In this document: in pieces, positions 36,681-46,092 of the stretch
Layout of the letters: every line of letters starts with the position of its first letter
How positions within the stretch are numbered: the stretch's first letter is position 1
Origin: Hallella mizrahii
GTDB taxonomy: Bacteria > Bacteroidota > Bacteroidia > Bacteroidales > Bacteroidaceae
NCBI RefSeq assembly: GCF_009695775.1
Contig: NZ_VUNG01000029.1
Coordinates: 1-48,224 of the forward strand
DNA length: 48,224 bases
Reading direction: 5' to 3'
Notes under the pieces: model-generated
The model's database searches: none
The model's input: the letters and a program-made list of their open reading frames with translations, nothing else
What the model was told of the DNA's origin: nothing
Made by a program: the position numbers and the translations under genes

Positions 36681-36708
36681 TCAACTCTCAACTCTCAACT
36701 CTCAACTC
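36681..36708. repeat. Four tandem TCAACTC heptamers after the UbiA gene
   Basis: (TCAACTC)4, which is the GAGAGTT family in the opposite orientation to the copies in the HAD gene. The tract ends exactly at the UbiA stop codon. Confidence 0.9.
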
Positions 36709-37607
36709 TAATAGATGATCACGAGGAATGCGACAAACCAAGCCAGGACATCGAGCTGGATGAAGCGGTCGTGGAGGATGATCTTTGTGGGATTGCCACT
36801 CTTCTTTTCCACTACGGCTATCTGCAGATAGCGCAGGATACCTACCAGCACGAAGATGGAGGTGAGATAGAGATAGTCGTTGTGGAAGGCGGCGATGACC
36901 TCGGGACTTACGGTGTACATGATGTAGCATACCAAGGTCACGGCGGCTGTGATGGTGATGCTCTGGTTGATAAACGTCATGTTGTAGTGGATGGTGTTCT
37001 TGCGTGGAGGCTGTCCTGTCTGCTCCATGCGCAGCACATCGTCGCGGCGCTTGGCCAGACTCATGAACAGCGTCAGCAGGAAGGTCATCAGCACGATCCA
37101 TTTGCTCAGCACGATGCCTGTCGCAAAACCACCGGCAAACAGGCGCAGTACAAAGCCGAAGGCCACCACGCACACGTCGATGACGGCATACTGCTTCAGC
37201 TTGGCACAGTAGCCGAGGTTCATCAGCCAGTAGAAGAGGATGACGCTGCCCACGCTCACGGTAGCACCTTCCATGTCGTTGCCCACGGTAAGGAGCAAGG
37301 CACAACAGCCTATCGACATGAGGAACAGCAGGAACATCAGACCGTAGGCCTGTGCTATGGTGACCGCGCCGGAGGCAATGGGGCGGTGGCATTTCTCGGG
37401 ATGGCGGATGTCATCGGCAAGATCGCAGATGTCGTTGTAGCAATAGATGCTCGATGCCACGAAGCTGAATGCCATGAAGGTGATCAGTGTCGACAGTAGG
37501 GGCTGGGCCTCGAAGAGTTTTCCGCCAAACATCACGGGGCAGAACACGAAGGCGTTTTTCATCCATTGAGCTGGACGGATGAGCTTAAGTAGGCTGGTAT
37601 AGTGCAT
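36708..37607 (-). CDS. UbiA prenyltransferase, DPPR-synthase-like
   Basis: A 299-residue membrane protein with about nine helices. The start at 37607 (MHYTSLLKLIRPAQWMKNAF) is fixed by the conserved RPAQWxKN opening. The first Asp motif is NDICDLADD and is followed by HPEKCHRPIASG, as in decaprenyl-phosphate phosphoribosyltransferases. These move phosphoribose from PRPP to a polyprenyl phosphate. The adjacent HAD and GtrA genes fit removal of the phosphate and flipping. No DprE1/DprE2 epimerase pair is in the window, so ribose or another pentose may be the final sugar. It begins 11 bases after the acyltransferase gene. Confidence 0.85.
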   Translation of the reverse strand: MHYTSLLKLIRPAQWMKNAFVFCPVMFGGKLFEAQPLLSTLITFMAFSFVASSIYCYNDICDLADDIRHPEKCHRPIASGAVTIAQAYGLMFLLFLMSIGCCALLLTVGNDMEGATVSVGSVILFYWLMNLGYCAKLKQYAVIDVCVVAFGFVLRLFAGGFATGIVLSKWIVLMTFLLTLFMSLAKRRDDVLRMEQTGQPPRKNTIHYNMTFINQSITITAAVTLVCYIMYTVSPEVIAAFHNDYLYLTSIFVLVGILRYLQIAVVEKKSGNPTKIILHDRFIQLDVLAWFVAFLVIIY

Positions 37608-37618
37608 GTGTATTTCTT

Positions 37619-38641
37619 TTATTTTTCTGTTGGTGTTCTTTGGAAGCGTTTCTCTACTACATTCTGGATCACTTGCGTCACCTTTTGCAGCACCCATGCC
37701 AAGGGCAGGGTGATGACCAGACAGAGCAGGAAGGTCGGCCAATAGGAGAGTGTCTTGGGGATGTAGGCCAGCACAAAATGCTGATGGATGAGATAGCATT
37801 CCAAACTCAGTCCACCCACGAAACGGAAGCAACCGTTCACCTTGGCAGGCAACCGGCGGAAGACGCGGTTGAGGATGAGGATGGCTGTGACGGTGAGTGG
37901 GATGTAGAGCATGCGCTCGATAAACAGCGGAAACAGTCCGTGTTTCTCCTGCTCCAGGAAGACGCTGGAAGCAAGAGCCATGACAAACATCAGGAAGATC
38001 ATCCATATGCCTTGTCCGTCGACAGTCTGCTTGCGCCGAACCATCTCGCCCATGTTGATGCCGATGAAGAAGATGGGCACGCGGCTCCAGAAAATCTCAA
38101 GGTGACCCACGGCGTGGTTGATTGGCGTCACCCATTGCACAAGGATGCACCACATCACCATCACCACGGGCAACCAACGATAGATGGGGTGACGGCGGAT
38201 CAGCTCCATGTAGGGCGGGGCAAAGAGATAGAGCATCATGATGGCGGGGATGTACCAGAAGTTTAACTCGTCGCGCAGCCAAAACTCCCAGTTAAAGCCC
38301 AACTCGCCGAAGAGGTCGATCCACGACCAAGCTGAGCCGCCATGGAACTTTGGCAGATAGAACAGTGCCGCGATGATGAGCCAGGCTGGATAGATGCGCA
38401 CGAAACGCCGGAAATAGAAACGCTTGACAGACGGATTCTTAGCCCATGAGAACCACAGGCCTATACCGCTGAGGAAAAGAAACATGTCCACACCGATGTT
38501 GCCCATGCGACGAAGACCAAAGAAGGCGTCGGAACGGGCAAGGTCTACATGGAACAGCATGATAAACAGCATGGCGGCTCCCATCAGCTCGCCACGGAAG
38601 CGGCTGATGTTGGAAAGTTCTATATCAGGTATACGTTTCAC
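37619..38641 (-). CDS. Membrane acyltransferase 3 (first copy)
   Basis: A 340-residue protein with about ten helices. The opening RFRGELMGAAMLFIMLFHVD has the Arg/His pattern of the acyltransferase-3 family (PF01757), followed by GVDMFLFLSGIGLWFSW and VKRFYFRRFVRIYPAW. Such enzymes O-acylate, often O-acetylate, cell-surface sugars. It lies between UbiA and the second acyltransferase gene on the same strand. Confidence 0.83.
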   Translation of the reverse strand: MKRIPDIELSNISRFRGELMGAAMLFIMLFHVDLARSDAFFGLRRMGNIGVDMFLFLSGIGLWFSWAKNPSVKRFYFRRFVRIYPAWLIIAALFYLPKFHGGSAWSWIDLFGELGFNWEFWLRDELNFWYIPAIMMLYLFAPPYMELIRRHPIYRWLPVVMVMWCILVQWVTPINHAVGHLEIFWSRVPIFFIGINMGEMVRRKQTVDGQGIWMIFLMFVMALASSVFLEQEKHGLFPLFIERMLYIPLTVTAILILNRVFRRLPAKVNGCFRFVGGLSLECYLIHQHFVLAYIPKTLSYWPTFLLCLVITLPLAWVLQKVTQVIQNVVEKRFQRTPTEK

Positions 38642-38714
38642 AATGTTGGATGTTGAGAGTTTTATGGTGGAATTAGCTCAAAGTTGAGTGATGAGAGATG
38701 AAAGTATCCTTAGC

Positions 38715-39821
38715 CTAATTCCTCACTTCCTTGGGATTGGGAATCTTCTTCATCACTTCTTTCAGCAGCCAGGCGACTCCAAGAGAGGCGATGATGTAGA
38801 GCAGCAGTCCCGTATAGTTGTCACCTTGACGCGAGATGGGGATAAACACCTTGCGCAGCACGGGATGGATGACGAAGAGGGCCGCAGAGATGGAACCCAG
38901 CCAAGAGAAGACAAACCACAACATGTCGTGCAGACGCTGGATAGGCAACAGCGAAAGTGTCTTCACAAAATAGACAGTGGCGTAGCACACCATTGCCGGC
39001 ACGAAAGCCCAGGCGTAGTAGTTGGCACTCATCGACACGATGAAGAATGAGCAGACGACCCAACTCATCAGCGCACTGCCGAAATTCATGCGCACCAGCA
39101 TGATGCGCTCGCCGTAGCGGGCGAAGAGAAGGCCCAGGCCAAAAGGCAGCATGCCGCCCATGAAATTGTAGCGATAATAGTTGATGGTCTCGCTCTCGGG
39201 TCCCATCGCCATCTGTAAGCCCAGACACACGGCCATCAGACCTGCTGTCCAGCCCCAATGACGACGGTAGAGCAGCAGACGGTAGACGACATAGAGTTGA
39301 AGCATCAAGCCGAAGAACCAGTAGGGACCCGGCCAGATGTTGTCGTCGGGATGGGCAAGGAAGTTGTTGACCATACCTAATTGCGTGAGGATCTGCACCA
39401 CGGTGTAGTGCCAGCTGCCCGGCGTGATGGCGTCGACGATGGTGAAGCAGATAAATCCGACAATCATCATCTTGAACAGTTTCAGGAAGTGATAGCGGAT
39501 GAAGCCTCCTGTGTTGACCTTCGGTTCCAGACGTGGACCGGGCTTGGTGTTGCCGTATTTTCTTTCCAGGCCGAAGGCACTGAGGAAGAGGAAGACCGGA
39601 ACGCCATAGTGTCCGAAAAACGAGATGAGGTGCATCGGCAGCAAGGCGTCGGGACGGGCGCAGACTTGCAGCAGCCAGTCGACGTTGTGCTGGAAGTATT
39701 GGTATTCGTTCTCCTTTACTACCGGACTGAGCCAGTGGCAGTAGTTATGCAGGAAGATGCCCAGAATAGCCAGTCCGCGCATCACGTTGCATTCCGTACG
39801 GGTTAATAATTCTGCGTTCAT
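38715..39821 (-). CDS. Membrane acyltransferase 3 (second copy)
   Basis: A 368-residue protein with about ten helices, diverged from its neighbour. It opens with CNVMRGLAILGIFLHNYCHW, then FGHYGVPVFLFLSAFGLERK and YHFLKLFKMMIVGF. The family is acyltransferase 3; the substrate is not known. Its start overlaps the stop of the sulfatase-like gene by 4 bases (ATGA), so the two are translated in series. Confidence 0.82.
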   Translation of the reverse strand: MNAELLTRTECNVMRGLAILGIFLHNYCHWLSPVVKENEYQYFQHNVDWLLQVCARPDALLPMHLISFFGHYGVPVFLFLSAFGLERKYGNTKPGPRLEPKVNTGGFIRYHFLKLFKMMIVGFICFTIVDAITPGSWHYTVVQILTQLGMVNNFLAHPDDNIWPGPYWFFGLMLQLYVVYRLLLYRRHWGWTAGLMAVCLGLQMAMGPESETINYYRYNFMGGMLPFGLGLLFARYGERIMLVRMNFGSALMSWVVCSFFIVSMSANYYAWAFVPAMVCYATVYFVKTLSLLPIQRLHDMLWFVFSWLGSISAALFVIHPVLRKVFIPISRQGDNYTGLLLYIIASLGVAWLLKEVMKKIPNPKEVRN

Positions 39822-41707
39822 TTTTCTTTTGGTCGTAACTTGTCGTAGTCTGCTTTGTTCTTGAGTATTCTCGGCCGCGAGGCATCATACTCGGGCGACA
39901 GCAGGTTGTATTGTGCGTGATAGTCCTTGGTGGAAATGCCGGCGAGCCAGAGCAACATGTGGGGCAGGGCGTCGGTCATGAAAGGTTTGCGGCGAGCCGC
40001 CTTGATGGCTTGGAAGACGGCGGGATGCAGTCTGGCATAGCTGCGCGAGCAATAGATCCAGAAGGGTACCTCAAATTCATAGTGCGCCAATGGCCAGTCA
40101 ACTTCGGCACTATGGTTGCGGCATACGATGTTGCGGTCTGGCTCGTAGCATTCCTCGCCGTGGTCGGGCATGTAGATGACGATGGCGTTGCGCTTGGAGA
40201 AACGCTTGACGATAGCTGTGACGATGGAGTCGTTGTAGTGGACGGCGTTGTCGTAGTCGGCAATCATCTGCCGGCGTCCCGGTCCGAGTTCAGGCCGGTG
40301 CTCTTTGTAGTCGTCGGGAGTGAACACGCGCTGGTTGTCGGGGCAGCGCTGGCGATAGCTTACGTGCTGCCCGATGAGATGGAAGATGATGAGATTGTGG
40401 TGAGTCTCATGTCCGGGGCGCACACGGTCGATGGTGATCTGACCGTCCTTCACCTTGCTGTCGTAGTCGCTCAGCAGTCCGGCGTCGTAGCGGTACAGCT
40501 GGCTGTTGCGTGTGTCGAACTGTGCCTCGCTCAGCGTGGGATTGTTGAGGAAGAAACCGCCTGAGAAGTCGTACACGGCTTCCTTGGCACGTGGCAGGAA
40601 CTGGTTGGTCAGGAAGGTGACGTGGTAGCCGGCCTTGCGGAAGAGCTCGGGGAAGAGCGGATAGTCGCACCACTCACCTTTCTCTCCGACGACGTGGGTG
40701 GAGAAAACATTCTTAAAGACAAAGCTGGTCAGGTTCCAACAGCTCACCACGTCGGTGAACTTGGTGAGAAGTCCAGTGCGCTCCAGCTTTTTCTGCCGAG
40801 GGGTGGTGTTGAGAAAATAGTCGTATTGGGCATCGTGCGCCTTGCTGTAGCTCTCACCAATGATGAGCACGATGGTTGGTGAGGTGTAGCTGCACGAGTC
40901 AACTTTGGCATTCTTGGCGGCGGCGATGCACTTCTCTACTTGCATCGAGGCAAGGTGGTTGCTGTATATGCTGAAAGCCAGACGGTAGATGGGCAAGTAG
41001 AACTGTGCGTGGTCGGCAGCGGTGAGCTTGTGCTCGATGGTGCCGATGGTCGGAGCTGTCATCATTCGGGTCATCTCCACCTTGTTGTGCCAACTGGTGA
41101 TGGCGCTGGTGATGAGCAGAGCAACTACGGCGATACCACTGATCAGCGTCACGGGCACGTGCTGCCAACGCTGACGGGTACGGTCTTTCCATGCTTCAAA
41201 GAGCAGATGCTGGCGCTCGGTGAACAACCGGCACCAACGATGTCGCAAGGCTACGATGGCATGAATCACGATGAGCAGCACAATCCAGCCTACCGGTGAG
41301 AAGAGTACATCGGGAGTGAGATAGGAACTTAGAAACTCACCGGCCTCGCGGCTGTCGGTCTCTGCAACCAAAAGGAGCATGGCAGGATTGAGTGTGGAGC
41401 CGAACTTCCAATAGCAGTAGACATCGGCCATCGTGGTGGCGTAGATAAATACATAGAGCAGACGGCGCAACCATATACGTACTTTGTGCGGCAGAAGAGC
41501 AAGCACCACACAGACAAGATAGGTGTCGAGAAACAACTCGAGAAAGAGATTGTCGTAAAGAAAATGGTCGCTGTTGAAGTCCACACGGTCACTCGATGGC
41601 GCTATCAGAGCGGTGACAATGCCAAGAGAGTACATCATGAAGAAAAATACACCATTGCGTGTAATAGGCTTCAAGAGAAACTGTGCTATGCGGTGTAAAC
41701 GGGTCAT
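39818..41707 (-). CDS. Phosphoethanolamine transferase-like sulfatase
   Basis: A 629-residue inner-membrane protein with about five N-terminal helices (1-200) and a periplasmic sulfatase-like domain (about 265-600). The nucleophile region is IVLIIGESYSKAHDAQYDYF, where Ser in GES takes the place of the usual Thr; metal ligands include YMPDHGEE, and HLIGQHVSYRQRCP carries a conserved His. This is the EptA/CptA/OpgE group that adds phosphoethanolamine or phosphoglycerol to lipid A or glycans. It begins a minus-strand operon with the two acyltransferases. Confidence 0.85.
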   Translation of the reverse strand: MTRLHRIAQFLLKPITRNGVFFFMMYSLGIVTALIAPSSDRVDFNSDHFLYDNLFLELFLDTYLVCVVLALLPHKVRIWLRRLLYVFIYATTMADVYCYWKFGSTLNPAMLLLVAETDSREAGEFLSSYLTPDVLFSPVGWIVLLIVIHAIVALRHRWCRLFTERQHLLFEAWKDRTRQRWQHVPVTLISGIAVVALLITSAITSWHNKVEMTRMMTAPTIGTIEHKLTAADHAQFYLPIYRLAFSIYSNHLASMQVEKCIAAAKNAKVDSCSYTSPTIVLIIGESYSKAHDAQYDYFLNTTPRQKKLERTGLLTKFTDVVSCWNLTSFVFKNVFSTHVVGEKGEWCDYPLFPELFRKAGYHVTFLTNQFLPRAKEAVYDFSGGFFLNNPTLSEAQFDTRNSQLYRYDAGLLSDYDSKVKDGQITIDRVRPGHETHHNLIIFHLIGQHVSYRQRCPDNQRVFTPDDYKEHRPELGPGRRQMIADYDNAVHYNDSIVTAIVKRFSKRNAIVIYMPDHGEECYEPDRNIVCRNHSAEVDWPLAHYEFEVPFWIYCSRSYARLHPAVFQAIKAARRKPFMTDALPHMLLWLAGISTKDYHAQYNLLSPEYDASRPRILKNKADYDKLRPKEK

Positions 41708-41746
41708 ATAATAGATACCTATGAGTTGTGAATCACTTTAACCTTG

Positions 41747-41777
41747 CAAAATTAAGCATTTTCCGCCATATAACCAA
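41747..41777 (-). promoter_or_regulatory. Promoter of the phosphoethanolamine transferase operon
   Basis: On the minus strand TTG (41775-41777), exactly 20 bases, then TAATTTTG (41747-41754), 39 bases before the ATG. Confidence 0.6.
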
Positions 41778-41892
41778 TTTTTGAATGTTGAATGTTGGGT
41801 GCGGACAGATGAATTATTTGAATAATGAAAGATGTATGATGGATAGCTGGAAAAATGAGTGACGAGTGGACTGGGTGGTGAATGAATCGCAT

Positions 41893-41928
41893 AAAAAAGC
41901 CAGACTGCAAAATGTCGCAGTCTGGCTT
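41893..41928 (-). terminator. Terminator of dfx
   Basis: AAGCCAGACTGC and GCAGTCTGGCTT form a perfect 12-bp stem with an 8-nt loop; on the minus strand it is followed by six T. It lies 85 bases past the dfx stop. Confidence 0.85.
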
Positions 41929-42012
41929 ATTGTTAGTTATATGAGTGGTCACGTAGGCTGTAATGTACGCAGCTACTGCCCTTTGTGTCTTGCTTACGCG
42001 GCTTCTTTACGC

Positions 42013-42381
42013 TTACTTAGAGCGCCACAGTCCGTGGAGGTTGCAATACTCACGGGCATAGACGTTCTTGGCGTCGGTCTTGAACTCAGCCACCGGCTTG
42101 TCGCTCGGGGTGAGGTATTTGCGCAACACCTCATTGTTGTCGGTGATAAGCTCGATGAACTGGATGTAGTGAGCCTCTGTCATGGGGTGCTCCACCTCAC
42201 CTACGGTGACGCGGTATCCGCCTTCAATCTTCTCTACGACGGGCACGTGCTTCTCTGTGGCAGCGTCGGTAGTGTTCTCCTTGAGCTGCTTGAATCCGCA
42301 TACGTCCTTGTCGGTGGGGACGATAACCTCTACGATGTTGCCGCACTCTGCGCACTTATATACTTCGTTTCTTTTTGCCAT
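42013..42381 (-). CDS. dfx: Desulfoferrodoxin (superoxide reductase)
   Basis: A 122-residue protein that reduces superoxide to peroxide in anaerobes. The catalytic iron site (centre II) is intact: EKHVPV (His 49 region), [10 protein letters not shown] (two His) and REYCNLHG (Cys and His). The N-terminal desulforedoxin site has CAEC (C10, C13) but only one Cys (C28) where the family has a CC pair: the sequence reads DVCGF. The FeCys4 centre I is therefore probably incomplete. A strong promoter precedes it. Confidence 0.9.
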   Translation of the reverse strand: MAKRNEVYKCAECGNIVEVIVPTDKDVCGFKQLKENTTDAATEKHVPVVEKIEGGYRVTVGEVEHPMTEAHYIQFIELITDNNEVLRKYLTPSDKPVAEFKTDAKNVYAREYCNLHGLWRSK

Positions 42382-42424
42382 AATGTTTTGTTGTGTTAAA
42401 TGTTGTTTGACTTTAAATCATTCA

Positions 42425-42456
42425 CAAAGATAACATTCTTTTTTGGAAGAAGCAAA
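42425..42456 (-). promoter_or_regulatory. Consensus promoter of dfx
   Basis: On the minus strand TTTG (42453-42456), exactly 20 bases, then TATCTTTG (42425-42432): a perfect Bacteroidetes promoter, with a leader of about 37 nt. Confidence 0.75.
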
Positions 42457-42502
42457 TTATCGGGCGGTGGCGGTGCGTGTTTTAGGATATTTTTGCTAAA
42501 TG

Positions 42503-43531
42503 CTATTGCTTCTTGTCTTTTTCGGCAATGCACTCCATCTCTACCAACCATTGCGGGCGGCACACCTTGGCGTGGAGCAGTATGTAGGGAATGCCGGGAT
42601 GGTGGTTGTCGAGATAACGCCCTACTGTCTCGCGATCAGCAAAGTCGCGCAGATAAACGGTGAAGTGGCGGATGTCGCTCATCTGTGCTCCACCGTCGGC
42701 AAGCAGCGCACGGATGTTGTCTAAAAGTCGAGCGGTCTGCCGTTCCACGTCGCCGAGGTAGAGTACTTGCCCTTGCTTGTCGATGCTGGCCGTGCCCGAG
42801 ATGTAGTAGATCTCACGATTGGGCAGTGTCAGACGGGTACCGCGCTCAAAGGCTACACCGTATTCATGGGTTGGATTGAGATGGTCGAGGGCTTGGAGAT
42901 ACTTCATTTGTCTGGGCTTCACGTCGGGCAGCGAGAGGAAGTCGATGGCCACGGTGGCATGGCGTGTTTGGGAATAACCGCCGATGCCAGTGCTGGCTAT
43001 ATAGTGGGTGTCGGCGGTAAGACCGTAGCGACGGAAGACATCGTTTCGTGCCCGCACCACACCGTCGTAGTTTACGTCGATGTCGGCAACGTAGATCCAG
43101 GTGCGCACGAGGTTGTCGCGAATGGTCATCTCGGTTCCTTGCAGGCTCTGGATGTATCGCTCAAAGAGGGTGAGTGTTTGTAGATAACTGCTCACGCCTT
43201 GCGCTTCTTCATCGCTGAGACGTAGGCTTTGGAACAGAAAGCCGTTGGCGTTATGCCCAGCTTCTGCCAGTAGGGCTATCTTACAGCCGTCGGCCGGTGC
43301 TTGCCCTATGATGGTGCAAGGATGCTGGGCGAGACAGTCTTGGTAGAGGGGAGAAGTCTTCAGCGTGTCGTATTGGTTGAGGATGTCGCTGAGAAATACT
43401 TTGCAGTAGCGGAGTTCGCCGGCGGTCTGCTGGTTGTCGTTCAGCCAACTGTCGAGTTGTTGTTTGATGTCGGCTGTCTGTTGCTCGAAACTGCCTTGTT
43501 GTTGTGCTTTGAAGATTTTGTATTGATTCAT
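42503..43531 (-). CDS. RidA/YjgF-like protein (342 aa)
   Basis: Start at 43531 (MNQYKIFKAQ). The C-terminal third is a YjgF/RidA domain (YLGDVERQTARLLDNIRALL, MSDIRHFTVYLRDFADRETV, YILLHAKVCRPQWLVEMECI). The N-terminal part has a second, diverged related domain with VRTWIYVADIDVNYDGVVRA. The layout of about 340 residues resembles FkbO/Hyg5-type chorismatase proteins more than single-domain RidA (about 125). An imine-deaminase or chorismatase-like role is possible; it is not certain. It lies 44 bases after the CcsBA gene. Confidence 0.75.
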   Translation of the reverse strand: MNQYKIFKAQQQGSFEQQTADIKQQLDSWLNDNQQTAGELRYCKVFLSDILNQYDTLKTSPLYQDCLAQHPCTIIGQAPADGCKIALLAEAGHNANGFLFQSLRLSDEEAQGVSSYLQTLTLFERYIQSLQGTEMTIRDNLVRTWIYVADIDVNYDGVVRARNDVFRRYGLTADTHYIASTGIGGYSQTRHATVAIDFLSLPDVKPRQMKYLQALDHLNPTHEYGVAFERGTRLTLPNREIYYISGTASIDKQGQVLYLGDVERQTARLLDNIRALLADGGAQMSDIRHFTVYLRDFADRETVGRYLDNHHPGIPYILLHAKVCRPQWLVEMECIAEKDKKQ

Positions 43532-43575
43532 GATTCTAAGTTTTCTTTTGTCGGGTAGCTCTGGCATCTTGTGTT

Positions 43576-46017
43576 TTAAGCGTAGCTGTGCATGCCGCTG
43601 AGCAGATAGTTCACACCGAAGTACGTCATCAGGATGCTCAGGAAGCAGAATACCATATATATATGGTACGCGCGCGAACGAGCCAGTCGTGGCAGGCTTT
43701 GTGTGTGCAGGGCGATGGCATAGAGCATGAAGGTGATGAGTGCCCACGTCTCTTTCGGGTCCCAGCTCCAGTAACTGCCCCAACTGATGTTGGCCCAGAT
43801 GGCACCGAGGAAGATGCCAATGCCTAAGGTGACGATGGCGGGATAGAGAAACACGCGGCTGATCACCTGCAAGGCTTCTGCCGTGCGGGGACGTATCAGT
43901 GCGGCAAGTCCGCAGAAGAAGGTGATGGAGAGGAAGGCGTAGCTCATCATCATGAAACTCACGTGGATGCTCAGCAGTGGAGAGTTGAGTACGGGCATCA
44001 GTGGGCCGATGGCCGGATCCATGAGGCTGATATGGCTTACAAGCAGAAAGAAGCCGGAGATGAGAAAACCGAAGGCACACATCAGCAGGCCAAGACCGTT
44101 GATGTGGGAGCGGCAGCGGTGATGCTCATCGTGCAGGTGGGACAAGTGGTCGGCTCCGCCCATGCTGATTGCTGTTTGCCCGGATAGCGGATGGATGCGG
44201 TCTGTACCTTTGGTGATGACGAAAACGAGAGCAAAGAACTGTGACATCCATGCCACGACAAGGGTAGTCTCGTAGCCATTGCCCAAGGGGATGGTTCCTG
44301 ATATCTCCCAGCGCAGTGCCAGCACGGCGGTGAGAGCCAGCAATGAGAGAACCAGCAGGTTGCGCAGCCACAAAGCAGGTGACATTGTGATGCAATGGCA
44401 TGTTGTCTGACAACTTCCGCCTCTTTGTTTCTTCGTGTTGCAATGCTTCTTGGTATCATCGTTGCGATGGCTGTGCCGTGCAAGGAGGACGACGGTCAGC
44501 ATTCCCAGCGTGAGGTTGAGAATGAAAAGAATCGTGGTGTAAGGCAGTCGGTTGTAGATTTTTTCAGCAGTGAGTCTTGACTTTGAGGGCAGGCTGTTGC
44601 CGCCGTTGTGTTGCTGATACTCAGCGATGGCGTCCAGTGTACTGTTCACGGTGGAGAAGTCGCCGCGCCGGGCAACGACGAAGAGCGTGGCAAAGGAACG
44701 CCCAATGAAGTCGGCATCCTGTCGAGGCATCTCTTTTGGGAACCGCTCAAAGGGTGAGAACCACAGTGTGCGTTGATGGGAGAAGGTGTAGGGATAGAGC
44801 GTGAATGGGGTGCCCTGACGTAGCGTCATCATCATCTGCAGTTTGCAGTCGATGTCGGCGCAGGCTTTGTGGAAGGCATCTTTGTTGGTACCGTGGGCGT
44901 AGTCGTAGGCAGGTTGTCCTAAAATGTATTCTCCATTGCGGAAGAAAGCGTTCACGCTGGCATATTTTTCAAGGCCTAATTGTTGGCGCATCTCGCTGCT
45001 TTTAATGCAAATGAAAGGTTCTCCCGACCAGTCCTCAGAGAAGAAAGTCCAGCCCAGAAGCACCTGCTCGGCTGTATAGTCTTTATAACTGCGGCTGCCA
45101 TGGATCTTCTGTACGAAGTCGAGGGCATAGGTCTCTACGGGACAGATACGGTCGTTGTACTCCATGAGCAGCTTGCCAAAGCGGTCGGCAGTCTCCCGTG
45201 GCACGCTGGTCTGGGCGTGACTGGTGATGGGGACTGACAGCAACAATATTAATAAGGTATTAGTAAGAACCGAGCTGCGCCTTGCTTGCGATGTATTATC
45301 CTTGCTTTTATTAACGGTGTCGCCCAAATGGGACAGCTGTCGGATACTGCGGCGGAACGTGCCCTTGGGGTCTATGAGCAACCAGAGCAATGAGAAAAAG
45401 AGCAGACCGTAGCCCGTGTAGGTGGTGGGGATACCCCAGCGGTCGCTGCTGACGCTGAGTATCGAGCCAAGGTTATCGGTGTCGTAGCTGGCTTGGTAAA
45501 AACGAATACCGTGGTAGACAAAGATCTTGTTCATCGACACTTGGGCATGGGTAACGGTCTTGCTGTCGGCGATAGAGAAGTGGGTGATGTAGTCTGAGGC
45601 AGCTGTGGTGCCAGAATGGTTGATTACGTCGAAGCGATCGAGTCGGACGACAAAGGGAAGAGGTTGGCTCTTGCTCTCAGTCATCGACACCATCTCGCGA
45701 TAGCTGTCTACCGCTTCGCCTTGCCGCAGATGGATCGTACCGCTGAACGAGGTGAGGTGAGTGAGCAAGGCACCTAATAATATAATAAGGAGTGAGAGGT
45801 GGAGCAACACGATATTCCATTTCCTTACGTGCCGCTTAACGATATATGTGATTCCGCCTGCTGCCAACAGAGCCCACAACAGCGTGAACCACCATGCGCC
45901 ATAGATGTGTTCATTGGCAAACGGCGTGCTGGTGCAATGCTCTACGACGGTGGCAACTGCCATTACACTGATAAGAAGCATGTAAAGGGAGAGAAGAGCT
46001 TTCTTGATAAACACCAT
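43576..46017 (-). CDS. ccsBA: Cytochrome c assembly protein CcsBA (ResB-CcsA fusion)
   Basis: An 813-residue membrane protein of the system II cytochrome c maturation pathway; it carries heme across the membrane and attaches it to CxxCH motifs. The N-terminal part (about 1-210) is ResB-like with membrane helices and a periplasmic domain; a long soluble stretch with TSHAQTSVPRETADRFGKLL follows (about 270-500); the last 270 residues are CcsA with the tryptophan-rich heme motif WGSYWSWDPKE near 742 and conserved His residues on flanking loops. The di-heme oxidoreductase encoded 139 bases upstream is a plausible client. Confidence 0.9.
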   Translation of the reverse strand: MVFIKKALLSLYMLLISVMAVATVVEHCTSTPFANEHIYGAWWFTLLWALLAAGGITYIVKRHVRKWNIVLLHLSLLIILLGALLTHLTSFSGTIHLRQGEAVDSYREMVSMTESKSQPLPFVVRLDRFDVINHSGTTAASDYITHFSIADSKTVTHAQVSMNKIFVYHGIRFYQASYDTDNLGSILSVSSDRWGIPTTYTGYGLLFFSLLWLLIDPKGTFRRSIRQLSHLGDTVNKSKDNTSQARRSSVLTNTLLILLLSVPITSHAQTSVPRETADRFGKLLMEYNDRICPVETYALDFVQKIHGSRSYKDYTAEQVLLGWTFFSEDWSGEPFICIKSSEMRQQLGLEKYASVNAFFRNGEYILGQPAYDYAHGTNKDAFHKACADIDCKLQMMMTLRQGTPFTLYPYTFSHQRTLWFSPFERFPKEMPRQDADFIGRSFATLFVVARRGDFSTVNSTLDAIAEYQQHNGGNSLPSKSRLTAEKIYNRLPYTTILFILNLTLGMLTVVLLARHSHRNDDTKKHCNTKKQRGGSCQTTCHCITMSPALWLRNLLVLSLLALTAVLALRWEISGTIPLGNGYETTLVVAWMSQFFALVFVITKGTDRIHPLSGQTAISMGGADHLSHLHDEHHRCRSHINGLGLLMCAFGFLISGFFLLVSHISLMDPAIGPLMPVLNSPLLSIHVSFMMMSYAFLSITFFCGLAALIRPRTAEALQVISRVFLYPAIVTLGIGIFLGAIWANISWGSYWSWDPKETWALITFMLYAIALHTQSLPRLARSRAYHIYMVFCFLSILMTYFGVNYLLSGMHSYA

Positions 46018-46092
46018 GTTATTGATAATGAATTAAAACGACGATGATAGTATTAATATTGTGTTGGGCATCATGTGTTTCGGAAAAGAGAA

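Larger units (their letters stand above)
41708..42012. other. Intergenic region between the glycan operon and dfx
   Basis: About 305 bases with no gene. It contains the promoter of the transferase operon (41747-41777), a TTGAATG/TTGAATG tandem near 41789, and the dfx terminator at 41893-41928. Confidence 0.6.

Noticed and set aside
36521..36691. N-terminal extension of the HAD frame
   Set aside because: The extension is made of the 17-bp repeats and low-complexity residues; MRIVLFDFDG is the family start.
37608..38006. Long N-terminal extension of the UbiA frame
   Set aside because: It overlaps the acyltransferase gene and has no family support; RPAQWMKN marks the true N-terminus.
43532..44080. 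N-terminal extension of the RidA-like frame by 183 codons
   Set aside because: It overlaps the CcsBA coding region in another frame; the Met at 43531 fits the family.
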